18,640 nt of DNA, taken from assembly GCA_012032575.1 (NCBI GenBank), contig JAAUSP010000081.1:1-18640 (forward strand), given 5' to 3'. The stretch is from Anaerolineales bacterium (GTDB lineage: Bacteria; Chloroflexota; Anaerolineae; 4572-78; J111). The stretch's first letter is position 1. Each line of letters begins with the position of its first letter. Shown here piece after piece: positions 1 to 7,194 of this stretch. A model generated the notes under the pieces. That model saw nothing but the letters and a program-made list of their open reading frames with translations, had not been told where the DNA came from and ran no database searches. Made by a program: the position numbers and the translations under genes.

Positions 1-2
1 CC

Positions 3-941
3 AGCTTGAGTTTTCCCAACCTTTTGTGGGCGGGAGCGGTGACCGCCTGGCGTCACGGCAATGAGAACGTTAGCGGATTTCGCTGTGTAGAAGGAGGAGA
101 GCCGGTGCCAGTAGCCGCAGCAGTGGTGACTTATCAACCGGCGGTTCCGCCATCCCCGCCGACGGCTACGGCTGTAGAGGTGAGTGAGATGGTGGAAATT
201 CCGGCTGGACCCTTCCTAAGGGGTACAGATGAACAGGCGCTCCAGACAGACGATGAACGCCGCCGGCATCAAGATGCTATTCCGCAGCAGTCGGTTTACC
301 TGGATCGCTACTATATTGACCGTTTTCCGGTTACTGTAGCCCAATTTGCCGAATTTCTGAATGCTCTGGGACAGCACCGCTGGGCTTGTAATGGTTGGCA
401 TTGTGCTAATCTTGTTGTCCCTTATCTTCAATATGAAGGTGGGCAATATCAAGTCCCTGAGCAAGCTGTGACCTGGCCATTCCCTTTTGCAACCTGGTAT
501 GGGGCCGAGGCTTACTGCGCCTGGCGAGGGAAACGGCTGCCCACTGAAGCCGAGTGGGAAAAGGCCGCTCGCGGCACGGATGGACAGCGCTACCCTTGGG
601 GTGATGAGTGGGATCCGCGTGCTGCGGAAGATAAAAATTCTCGTCGTTATGCAAGATATCCTGTGGGCGAAAAACCGTACCTGGCCAGTCCGTATGGGGT
701 ACAAGATTTAGTCAGCATCGACCCGGCCGGTGAATGGGTGGCTGATTGGTATGCCGAGGACTATTACACCAGAGCGGACTCAACTCACAACCCTCAAGGA
801 CCGGCTGAAGGAGAACAAAAAGTAAGGCGAGGTAGTGATGGTGTCAGCTTGAGCGACATAACCTCTCGATACCCTGCCTCTGAACTTACTGAAAACATCG
901 CCGACTTTCGCTGCGCCTATACACCGCCGGGTACACATTAA
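3..941 (+). CDS. Formylglycine-generating-enzyme-like (SUMF1-fold) protein, 5' end missing
   Basis: The frame is open to the left edge, so the gene begins outside the window. The first visible residues, ending in GFRCVEGG, match the C-terminal end of one FGE-sulfatase domain. A Pro/Ala/Val linker follows, then a second full domain: MVEIPAGPFLRGTDE, YYIDRFPVTVAQFAEFL, AYCAWRGKRLPTEAEWEKAA, YPWGDEW, GEWVADWY, VRRGSD and the terminal DFRCAY. The protein therefore probably carries two tandem SUMF1 domains. True FGE uses a cysteine pair shortly after the RGGS-type motif; here that stretch (GSDGVSLSDITSRYP) has no cysteine, and the usual GNVWEW core reads DPAGEW. Catalytic formylglycine formation is thus unlikely, and a binding or structural role is more plausible. 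The stop lies 8 bases before the next gene, suggesting an operon with the glycosyltransferases. Confidence 0.85.
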   Translation, partial: SLSFPNLLWAGAVTAWRHGNENVSGFRCVEGGEPVPVAAAVVTYQPAVPPSPPTATAVEVSEMVEIPAGPFLRGTDEQALQTDDERRRHQDAIPQQSVYLDRYYIDRFPVTVAQFAEFLNALGQHRWACNGWHCANLVVPYLQYEGGQYQVPEQAVTWPFPFATWYGAEAYCAWRGKRLPTEAEWEKAARGTDGQRYPWGDEWDPRAAEDKNSRRYARYPVGEKPYLASPYGVQDLVSIDPAGEWVADWYAEDYYTRADSTHNPQGPAEGEQKVRRGSDGVSLSDITSRYPASELTENIADFRCAYTPPGTH

Positions 942-949
942 ACCAACCT

Positions 950-1666
950 ATGAAATCTTCGATTATCCTACCCACCTACAAAGAAAAAGATAACATTGTC
1001 GAACTCATCAACGCCATCTTTGCCGCGCTGGAGTCGTGTGCGCTGGCTTACGAAGTGGTGGTGGTGGACGACAACAGCCCCGACGGCACCGCCGAGGCCG
1101 TGCGGCAGAATTTTGGCGGGGATGGGCGGGTCAAGCTGTTTGTCCGCACCACCGAGCGCGGCCTGGCCACGGCCATCCGCTACGGCATTGACCACTCCGA
1201 CGGCGAGATTGTGGTCTCGATGGACACCGACTTCAACCACGACCCCAAAATCCTGCCGCAGATGATTAAATTCCTGGACCATTACGACATCATCATCGGC
1301 TCGCGCTTTGTGATGGCCGGCGGGATGGAAGACCGGTTTCGACAATTTTCCAGCCTGGTTTATAATTATGTCATCCGCCTTCTCTTCGGCACGCCCGTTC
1401 ACGATAACCTGAGCGGCTTTTTCTCCATCCGCCGGGGCAAATTGGAGGCGCTGGACCTTGACCAAATTTATTATGGCTATGGCGATTATTTTATCCGGCT
1501 GTTGATGGTGGCCCACAAACGCGGTTACCGCATGCTCGAAATCCCGGTCTTTTACCGGCTGCGGATGCACGGCCACAGCAAAACTCAATTTCTGTCCATC
1601 TTCAGCCAATACAGCCGGGCGCTGCTGGCCTTACGCCTAAAATTGTGGACAGGCAGGATGCGATGA
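950..1666 (+). CDS. GT2 polyprenyl-phosphate mannosyl/glucosyltransferase (DPM1-like)
   Basis: A family 2 glycosyltransferase of 238 residues, the usual size of single-domain dolichol/polyprenol-phosphate mannose synthases. Visible motifs are the N-terminal SIILPTYKEKDNI, the nucleotide-binding VVVDDNSPDGTAE, the metal-binding MDTDFNHDPKILP, then IIGSRFV and a C-terminal RMHGHSKTQF. It would transfer a sugar from a nucleotide donor to a lipid phosphate at the inner membrane face. No C-terminal membrane helices are seen, so it resembles the soluble DPM1 type. The start ATG lies 8 bases after the preceding stop. Its own stop overlaps the ATG of the next gene (ATGA), a GT-C membrane transferase. 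This pairing fits a lipid-linked sugar donor made here and used by the next enzyme. The exact sugar is not readable from sequence. Confidence 0.88.
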   Translation: MKSSIILPTYKEKDNIVELINAIFAALESCALAYEVVVVDDNSPDGTAEAVRQNFGGDGRVKLFVRTTERGLATAIRYGIDHSDGEIVVSMDTDFNHDPKILPQMIKFLDHYDIIIGSRFVMAGGMEDRFRQFSSLVYNYVIRLLFGTPVHDNLSGFFSIRRGKLEALDLDQIYYGYGDYFIRLLMVAHKRGYRMLEIPVFYRLRMHGHSKTQFLSIFSQYSRALLALRLKLWTGRMR

Positions 1667-4329
1667 GCCAGGAACAAAATACCCCCCCTGAAAAGGAAGG
1701 GGATAAAATTCAAGCGGCGCTGTCGGCCTCAGCCCAACAAGGGTTGACCCCCGACCTCGACTTTGACGATTTGCCCGAACCCTTGCCCCAACTGGACGAA
1801 GGCCCCGAACCCCGCCCCGTAGATGACATCCAGGATGCCCTGATCGAAGCAGCCCAAAAGGGCGTCTCGACCGAACTGGATTTTAACGACTTGCCTACCC
1901 CCCCCTTGCCCCCTCTTTTCAAGGAGGGGGAAGATTTTGATGAGCTACCCGAACTGGACGAAGGCCCCCAGCCCGGCCCGGTGGACGACATTCAGGGGGC
2001 GCTGATTCAGGCCGCCCAGGCCGGGGTGCGCACGGAAGTGGACCTGGACGACCTGCCGCCGCCGGGCAAACCCGAACCGCCGCAAAAAGTCATCCATTTC
2101 AAACAGCGCGATACCGCCACCCGGCCCACCCCTCGCCTCTCCGCGCCGCCCGACCCCCTGCCGCTGACCTACTTCCCCGAACCCGGCCCGGCTCGCCAGA
2201 GCGCCGATTTCGGCCTGGCCCTGGCCCTGTTTGTCGCCTTTCGTTTGCTCAGCCTGTTTTTGCTGCGGCCCGGCGGCTACCTGCGCGACTGGTCCGATTT
2301 CGACACCTTCTTCGGCATCGCCAGCCTGTCCGATTACGGGCTGCGGCCCTTTCTGAATTTCTGGCTGGAGTGGCCGCCGCTGCTCCCCTGGCTAACCGTC
2401 GGCGCTTACAAGCTGTCACTATTTTGCCGCCTGGCCGACGACCCGGCCGTGTGGTTTATCCTGATTTAGGTACGGTCTTCGTCCTGTTTGAAATCGGCAA
2501 TTTTCTGCTAATCCACCGGCTGGCGCGGGGGCTGTTCACCTCCAATGAGGCAGTCAACCGGGTGCTGTGGCTTTACGCCGGGCTGTTTCCGCCGGTGTAC
2601 GCTATGCTCGGCTTTTTCGATGGCATCGCCCTCTTTTTTATGCTGTTAGCCCTGGAACTGCTGCTGTCCGAGCGGCGAGTCTTCTCGGCCATCAGCGTCG
2701 GCGTCGGTTTTATGGTCAAAATCATTCCAGTGCTGCTGCTGCCCGTCGCTTTACGTCACCTGTGGCACCAATACCGCCAGAACGAGTCCGAAGCGCGGGT
2801 CGAACTGGGCCTGTACGCCGTTGTCTTTGGCCTGACGGTCGCGGTGCTGCTCGGTCCCTTCTTGTTCGGCGGGCCGCAGTGGGTCCGCGCCTCGGCCCAA
2901 TCTATGGCCGGACGGTCCTCCTGGGAAACCGTCTGGGCCGTGGCCGACGGCTATTACGGCTTCGGCCAGGTGGGCGGCGACCGGCTCAAAACCCTCGACG
3001 AGATGGCCGCCGCCGGCGAGAGTTTCACCATCCACGACAGCCGCCTGCCCTGGTGGTTCTGGGGACTGCTGACCGTTGGCTTTGCCGGGCTGTACGCTTA
3101 TCTTTTCACCCGCCCCGCCGATTACAGCCAGCCGCGCCCGCTCCTGGCCTTCGCCGGGCTGACAGTCGCCCTTTTTCTGCTCTACAATAAAGGCTACAGT
3201 CCCCAGTTTTTGGTTTATCTGCTGCCGTTCATCGTCCTGCTTTTCCCCAACGGTCGCGGCCTCACCTATGCCCTCATTCTGACCGGCCTCAATATCCTGG
3301 AACAGCCGGTCTACTTTGTGCTGCTCCCCCAGGCAAGCTGGCTGCTGATCTTTATTGTGGTTGCCCGTTTTGCGCTGACCAGCCTGCTGGCCCTGGAGTT
3401 TGCTGCCGTTATCTGGCCGCTGGAGGGGCTGGCTAAAGTCCAACCCAAACTCCCCCAATACCTGGGCGGACTGGCCGCTGTGGCGCTGGTTGTCCTCATC
3501 CCGCTGCTGCTGTGGACTTATCGCACCGAGCGGCTGACCGACAGCCCGGTGTCCACTTTTGTCAATTTTATCCGGGTGCAGACCCGCTATATCGAGAACA
3601 TCCAGCCCGGCCCATCGGGCAAACCGCGCCTGCTGTTGAGCGACCAGGCCACCTATCGCCAGCTTTACCCCTACCTGAACGGCGATTTTGATTTGCAGTT
3701 GACCGACGGCGCGGCCAAAAAGTACCCCGGCGCGCCGCGCGTGGTCGAGCTGCTGCAAGGGTTGGACACCATCTGGGTGCTGCCGACCGGCCCCCAGGAG
3801 CGGGTGCTGAGCGGCGCGGTCTCCGGGCGCGGCCAGGCCCTGGCGACGTTTGATTTCGCCGGGCTGGGGACGGCCTCGCTGTACGGCTTCCAGGCCAATA
3901 TTCCGCCCTTCATCGCCCCGGCCCGCTTCAGCAGCGGCATCGAGCTGCTGACCCACGAAGTAACCAAAGAACGCGGCGCAGTGCAGGTGACGCTCTACTG
4001 GCGGGCGCTCAATGCCCAAACCCAGGATTATAAGGTATTCACCCAACTGCTCGACGCCCAGGGCCAGCTTATCGCCAGCCACGACAGCGCCCCGGCCAAC
4101 GATACCGACCCCACCAGCGGCTGGCCTATCAACGCCGTGCGCGCCGACACCCACCGCATCCAACTCCCCCCCGACCTCCCCCCCCGGCGAATACACCCTC
4201 ATCACCGGCCTCTACAACAGCTTCGGCGACCGGCTGCGAGCCATCGCCCCCAACGGCTACACCTTTGCCAACCAGGCTGTGCCGCTGGAGACGGTGCGAT
4301 TGCCTAATGAAATAGGTTTGACAAAATAA
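1663..4329 (+). CDS. GT-C-type polytopic membrane glycosyltransferase, frame broken twice as sequenced
   Basis: As sequenced this is split into 1663-2469, a central segment to 4307 and a tail ending at 4329. Restoring one T in the TTT run at 2465-2467 joins WFILI to LGTVFVLFEIGNFLL. Removing one C from the C8 run at 4178-4185 joins DLPP to GEYTLITGLYNSFGDRL. The repaired protein has about 888 residues. Its N-terminal ~145 residues are Asp/Pro-rich and carry three tandem repeats. Many hydrophobic helices follow, with the first-loop motif DWSDFDTFFGIASLSDYG and EWPPLLPWL typical of GT-C enzymes using polyprenyl-phosphate sugars. A soluble C-terminal domain (about residues 625-888) ends the protein. 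The chosen start is the ATG at 1663, which overlaps the upstream stop (ATGA); an in-frame ATG at 1645 is less likely. Family assignment is from architecture and context. Confidence 0.75.
1702..2100 (+). repeat. Three intragenic repeats of ~40 codons in the GT-C N-terminus
   Basis: Units begin at 1702, 1822 and 1984 and follow the pattern D-[KD]-IQ-x-AL-x3-AQ-x-G-x2-[TP]-x-[LV]D-[FL]-[DN]DLP, with the first two ending LDEGPxPxPV. Units 1 and 2 are 40 and 54 codons. The extra 14 codons in unit 2 come from a palindromic insert listed separately. The third unit runs out near 2100. Confidence 0.8.
1897..1944 (+). repeat. Palindromic in-frame insert inside coding repeat unit 2
   Basis: Unit 2 has 16 codons here (TPPLPPLFKEGEDFDE) where unit 1 has two (EP), an excess of 42 bases. 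The insert contains an inverted repeat: CTT plus CCCCCTC (1905-1907, 1909-1915) pairs with GAGGGGG plus AAG (1924-1933), with G1908 bulged and an 8-base loop. This resembles small palindromic elements that insert in frame into coding regions. Confidence 0.6.
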
Positions 4330-4345
4330 CAAAGAATACTATAGT
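4318..4345 (+). promoter_or_regulatory. Sigma-70-type promoter of the methyltransferase
   Basis: A -35 TTGACA (4318-4323) and -10 TATAGT (4340-4345) are separated by 16 bases. The -35 overlaps the last codons of the preceding gene. Transcription would start near 4352, about 30 bases before the methyltransferase ATG. No strong Shine-Dalgarno sequence is seen. Confidence 0.65.
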
Positions 4346-4347
4346 AT
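4336..4347. promoter_or_regulatory. 12-bp palindromic operator over the methyltransferase -10 box
   Basis: ATACTATAGTAT is a perfect 12-bp palindrome that covers the -10 hexamer. Its core ACTATAGT recurs at 6450-6457, and GAATACTATA (4334-4343) recurs exactly at 6431-6440, both in the controller/vsr divergent promoter. A dimeric controller protein bound here would be expected to repress the methyltransferase. The assignment to the adjacent XRE protein is inference. Confidence 0.6.
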
Positions 4348-4383
4348 GCAAAAAATTATTTCTGAATGTCTTGAGATAAAGTT

Positions 4384-5553
4384 ATGATTAAACCAACCGT
4401 TATAGATTTATTTAGTGGCTGCGGTGGTATGTCTTGGGGTTTGTATAAAGCCGGTTTCAATATAATCGCTGGAATAGATGAATGGAATCGGGCGCTTGCA
4501 ACTTTTCAATTGAATCATCCAGCCGCTTACCCAATAAAGGCCGATATCTTTAATCTGGATCCATACTCGGTAATGAACTTGTTGGGTTTAGAACAAGGCG
4601 CTCTTGATTGCTTGATTGGCGGGCCGCCTTGTCAAGGGTTCTCAAAAAATGTTCCAGCAGCATATCGTTTTCTGGAAGATTCGCGCAATCAACTATTTCG
4701 TGATTTTCTCCGTTTTGTTGCAGCCATGTCTCCAAAAGTTGTTGTTATGGAAAATGTGGCTGAAATTTATAATGCATATCAAGGGACGGTACGCCAAGAA
4801 ATCACTGAAAACTTAGAAAAACTTGGATATAAGGTAGAGGTAGCCGTGTTGTTTGCGCCCGATTATGGCGTACCACAACGCAGAAGGCGCTGCTTTTTCT
4901 TAGCTTCCAGAACAGGAGTTCCGCCTGTATTTCCCCCTCCGGCTTTTGGACCAGAAGAAGTATCTACTTTATTTGGGGATATAAAACAGTATCGTTCGGC
5001 CTGGTCAGCGATTTCTGACCTGCCTGCTTTAGAGAACGGTGAGGGCTATGAACCGATGGAATATGACAGAGGACCTGAGAATGAGTATCAGGCAAAAATG
5101 CGTCAGGACGCAAAAATTCTCTATGATCATATTACGCGGACGCTAAACGAAAAACAATATTCACGAATCGCTTCATTAAGGCCTGGAGAAGGGATTAAGC
5201 ATTTGCCAGAAGAAATGAAGCCGAAATCTGGTTATAGCGGTGCTTATGGCCGACTTGATTTTGATATGATAGCTCCTACAATCACGCGGTGGGTGTTCCA
5301 TCCGGGTTCCGGCAGATTTTGTCACCCCAGTGAAGTTCGTTTATTAACCATTAGAGAAGCAGCCAGGCTCCAATCATTTTCGGACGATTTTAGATTCACC
5401 GGTACATATATCGAAAAATCTCATCAAGTAGGGAATGCAGTGCCATCACTACTCATGGAGAGTATGGCGACAAATATTAAAGTTTGCCTTCAAGTTTTGC
5501 CAGAATCAGCGCGACCATATCGCTTGCTAAGAGACGTTCAGGCTCAATACTAA
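4384..5553 (+). CDS. Type II C5-cytosine DNA methyltransferase
   Basis: A complete 389-residue m5C methyltransferase with motifs in canonical order. Motif I is DLFSGCGG (residues 8-15, AdoMet binding), motif IV GGPPCQGFS with catalytic Cys83, motif VI ENV with Glu123, motif VIII QRRRR (165-169), then a target-recognition region, and motif X QVGNAVP (348-354). It methylates cytosine at an unknown site and protects host DNA from the partner endonuclease. It is visibly AT-richer than the flanking glycosyltransferase and kinase genes, suggesting acquisition of the whole island. Its 3' end overlaps the 3' end of the convergent restriction gene by 77 bases. Its promoter carries a palindrome shared with the controller gene region, so regulation by the controller protein is likely. 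The reading frame is intact. Confidence 0.95.
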   Translation: MIKPTVIDLFSGCGGMSWGLYKAGFNIIAGIDEWNRALATFQLNHPAAYPIKADIFNLDPYSVMNLLGLEQGALDCLIGGPPCQGFSKNVPAAYRFLEDSRNQLFRDFLRFVAAMSPKVVVMENVAEIYNAYQGTVRQEITENLEKLGYKVEVAVLFAPDYGVPQRRRRCFFLASRTGVPPVFPPPAFGPEEVSTLFGDIKQYRSAWSAISDLPALENGEGYEPMEYDRGPENEYQAKMRQDAKILYDHITRTLNEKQYSRIASLRPGEGIKHLPEEMKPKSGYSGAYGRLDFDMIAPTITRWVFHPGSGRFCHPSEVRLLTIREAARLQSFSDDFRFTGTYIEKSHQVGNAVPSLLMESMATNIKVCLQVLPESARPYRLLRDVQAQY

Positions 5554-6192
5554 ATTCGTATGCAGTTTCAGGAAAAATAAACCGCTCAAAAAATTGTTTC
5601 TGATTTGGATACCAGCGGAAAATAAGCATGTTGTCGCTACGCCGCCTTGCTTGTAACCCGGTTTTTGAAATATCTGTCCAGTCCCACTTTAGTTCTTCAT
5701 TGCGATACTCAACCAGTTTATCTTCAAAGTAAACATACCTTTTCCGATCTGGGGATTTTAACAGGATGCATACTCGTTTATCCTCAACTTCCTGTATTTG
5801 GGCATCTTTGTTGACCTTTTCAACGTACCAATGGTTTAAAAGAGCAGCGCCGAGGTTTGCTGTAGACGAATCAGAGGAAAGAAACTCAAATCCCAAACTT
5901 TTTGCTTTTTTGAAAATGTCTGCGCGTTGAATGACAACTTCATAATCGCAAGGAAGGTAATGGTGCGTTGGGCGGCTTTAACCGACCAGCCAATTTTGTG
6001 CTCTTTATCAATCACATCAAAAAGGCGCTTACTTCTGATATTGTTGAGTGGATCGGTAGTTTCAATGCCTTTGGCGTAGGCAAAAATAGCTTCCCAAATA
6101 AAATCTTCGACATCATCAATAAACGGTACAGCAAAAGCAGCCCGAATTCCTTCAGCTAAACGTTTCTTCTCTTCATCATTCAGATAGTACAT
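5477..6192 (-). CDS. Putative Type II restriction endonuclease, frameshifted as sequenced
   Basis: Two overlapping reading frames make one gene. The first starts at ATG 6192 and runs through GWSVKAAQRT. The second continues DYEVVIQRADIFKKAKSLGF and ends at 5477. Adding one G to the GG at 5962-5963 (plus strand) gives AQRTHYLPCDYEVV and a 238-residue product. I do not recognise the family. Identification as the restriction enzyme rests on its position after a controller gene and tail-to-tail with the methyltransferase. A tentative D-x10-SVK pattern in LFDVIDKEHKIGWSVKA could be a PD-(D/E)xK-like site, and the C-terminal part has a distinctive RWYPNQKQFFERF stretch. The start overlaps the end of the controller gene by 17 bases, a common C-R arrangement. 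If the frameshift is real the enzyme is inactive. Confidence 0.65.
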
Positions 6193-6409
6193 TGCTTTCT
6201 TGTTCCACTAGAGTCATAAGGTCGGTGAGGCTGATTTCAAGAACATTTGAAATTTTATGAAGGGTTTTCAGAGAAGGGCTTTTAAGCGCACGTTCAAGTT
6301 GGCTAACATAGGTGCGATGCAAGTTAGCTTCAAAGCCAAATTCTTCTTGGCTTAACCCTTTTTGGATTCTGAGACGTCTTAGCACAACTGCAAATGCTTT
6401 ATCAATCAT
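6176..6409 (-). CDS. XRE-family controller (C) protein of the RM system
   Basis: A 77-residue single-domain helix-turn-helix protein: VVLRRLRIQKGLSQEEFGFEA, then HRTYVSQLERALKSPSLKTL, with the LSQEE and recognition-helix pattern of the XRE/Cro family. The size matches RM controller proteins, which bind operators as dimers to delay restriction enzyme production. I chose the ATG at 6409. An in-frame ATG at 6466 would place the palindromic operators inside the coding region and add an unrelated hydrophobic N-terminus. A short AAGG lies just upstream. The stop overlaps the restriction gene start by 17 bases, implying one C-R transcript. Shared palindromes upstream of this gene and over the methyltransferase promoter support an autoregulated controller circuit. 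Confidence 0.85.
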   Translation of the reverse strand: MIDKAFAVVLRRLRIQKGLSQEEFGFEANLHRTYVSQLERALKSPSLKTLHKISNVLEISLTDLMTLVEQESNVLSE

Positions 6410-6413
6410 TACC

Positions 6414-6442
6414 TTGCAATGTACAATAATGAATACTATAAA
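6414..6442 (+). promoter_or_regulatory. Promoter of the vsr gene, divergent from the controller gene
   Basis: A -35 TTGCAA (6414-6419), a 17-base spacer and a -10 TATAAA (6437-6442) point toward vsr, with a start site near 6449 and a leader of roughly 20 bases. The left operator half-site overlaps the -10 box, so the controller protein could affect vsr as well as its own gene. The controller gene's own promoter on the minus strand has no strong hexamers. Confidence 0.6.
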
Positions 6443-6458
6443 TCTACAGACTATAGTC
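6431..6458. promoter_or_regulatory. Two operator-like sites between the controller and vsr genes
   Basis: The right site GACTATAGTC (6449-6458) is a perfect 10-bp palindrome. The left site (6431-6440, GAATACTATA) repeats exactly the left half of the methyltransferase-promoter palindrome. The site centres are about 15 bp apart. One site at the methyltransferase and two at the controller promoter is the arrangement known for Esp1396I-type controller systems; binding here is inferred. Confidence 0.55.
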
Positions 6459-6471
6459 CGAATCATCTAAT

Positions 6472-7011
6472 ATGGATACAGTTTCCCCCAAAACGCGCTC
6501 AGAAGTGATGGCTTCTGTAAAATCGAAGAGAACAAAATTAGAAGAATTCTTTGCTGAAAAGTTAAAAGAACGAGGTTTAGAAATCTTTACACGGAATGTG
6601 TCAGAGTTAGCAGGAAAACCTGACTTTATTTACAAAGATGCTAAAATCGCTATTTTCGTAGATAGTTGTTTTTGGCATGGATGCAAACAGCATTTGCGAA
6701 TGCCAGCTTCAAATCAAGATTATTGGATTGCCAAAATTGTCCGAAACCGCAAGAAAGATTATCAAATCACCAAGCAACTCACACAGGAAGGCTGGTTGGT
6801 AATAAGGATTTGGGAACACTCTCTGAAAAATCCCCGCGCTTTAAAGTGGTGGTTGACAAGAATCAAGCGATTAATTGCCTTAAGACAATCGGTCATGGCT
6901 ATTTTGGTAAGCCCAGATAGCCGAGTTTTGTTTGGTGAAACAATCGAAGAATTGGAACAAGACCTAGCCAATGCTCGTCGGGCTAGTACCTCTCGTGATG
7001 CGCCTCTGTGA
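6472..7011 (+). CDS. vsr: Very short patch repair (Vsr) DNA mismatch endonuclease
   Basis: A 179-residue Vsr-family nuclease. The N-terminal TRSEVMASVKSKRTKLE, the catalytic-site GKPDFIY, the IFVDSCFWHGCKQH zinc/active-site region, and WLVIRIWEHSL are diagnostic. Vsr nicks beside T:G mismatches left by deamination of 5-methylcytosine, so its place beside a C5-methyltransferase makes sense as protection against its mutagenicity. Compared with the E. coli enzyme, VDSCFWH replaces THGCFWH, and WEHSL replaces WECAL, so a zinc-ligand cysteine appears exchanged for histidine; similar forms occur in many Vsr homologues. The protein is longer at the C-terminus (about 40 residues after the core) than E. 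coli Vsr. It is transcribed divergently from the controller gene. No clear Shine-Dalgarno precedes the ATG. Confidence 0.92.
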   Translation: MDTVSPKTRSEVMASVKSKRTKLEEFFAEKLKERGLEIFTRNVSELAGKPDFIYKDAKIAIFVDSCFWHGCKQHLRMPASNQDYWIAKIVRNRKKDYQITKQLTQEGWLVIRIWEHSLKNPRALKWWLTRIKRLIALRQSVMAILVSPDSRVLFGETIEELEQDLANARRASTSRDAPL

Positions 7012-7022
7012 CAAGCAGACTA

Positions 7023-7051
7023 TTGATTGTCATAAAAATAGATGATACAAT
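7023..7051 (+). promoter_or_regulatory. Promoter of the first V4R gene
   Basis: TTGATT (7023-7028), a 17-base spacer and TACAAT (7046-7051) form a near-consensus sigma-70 promoter just after the vsr stop. The expected leader is about 135 bases and contains the hairpin at 7111-7156. The hexamers are identical to those before the second V4R gene. Confidence 0.7.
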
Positions 7052-7110
7052 CCTAATAAATTGACCCGTTATTTATCATTAGGTTGCTCCAAGATTTGAG
7101 TCAATCAAAA

Positions 7111-7160
7111 CGTGTTGCGTCTTGTGTAAAAAACAAGCGACGCAAGACGCAACACGCAAC
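7111..7160. repeat. 14-bp inverted repeat built of heptamers in the V4R-1 leader
   Basis: CGTGTTGCGTCTTG (7111-7124) pairs perfectly with CAAGACGCAACACG (7143-7156) around an 18-base loop, which itself contains a CTTGT/ACAAG pairing. The right arm lies within three direct heptamers ACGCAAG, ACGCAAC, ACGCAAC (7140-7160), and the left arm holds their complements. It could be an mRNA leader hairpin or simply a dispersed short-repeat element. Confidence 0.75.
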
Positions 7161-7194
7161 ACAGATTGAATTGGAACACCTTACAACAGGCAGC

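Noticed and set aside
968..1609. 213-codon minus-strand frame opposite the GT2 gene
   Set aside because: It is a low-complexity Val/His/Gly-rich shadow of a clear glycosyltransferase.
2465..2469. Programmed -1 ribosomal frameshift in the GT-C gene
   Set aside because: No X-XXY-YYZ slippery heptamer lies in frame before the TAG, and a one-T run-length error explains the break together with similar breaks elsewhere.
2751..4205. 484-codon open frame on the minus strand opposite the GT-C gene
   Set aside because: It is Gly/Gln/Ala-rich with no family-like motifs, and the plus strand encodes a coherent membrane protein. It is a codon-bias shadow.
6410..6466. ATG at 6466 as the start of the controller protein
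   Set aside because: It would put both palindromic operators and the vsr promoter inside the coding region and add residues atypical of controller proteins.
7111..7160. CRISPR-like repeats
   Set aside because: The units are 7 bp and contiguous or inverted, with no unique spacers and no cas genes.
7084..7194. TTG at 7084 as the start of V4R-1
   Set aside because: The extra 37 residues come from the repeat-rich leader and have no counterpart in the paralogue; the ATG at 7195 aligns with the paralogue start.
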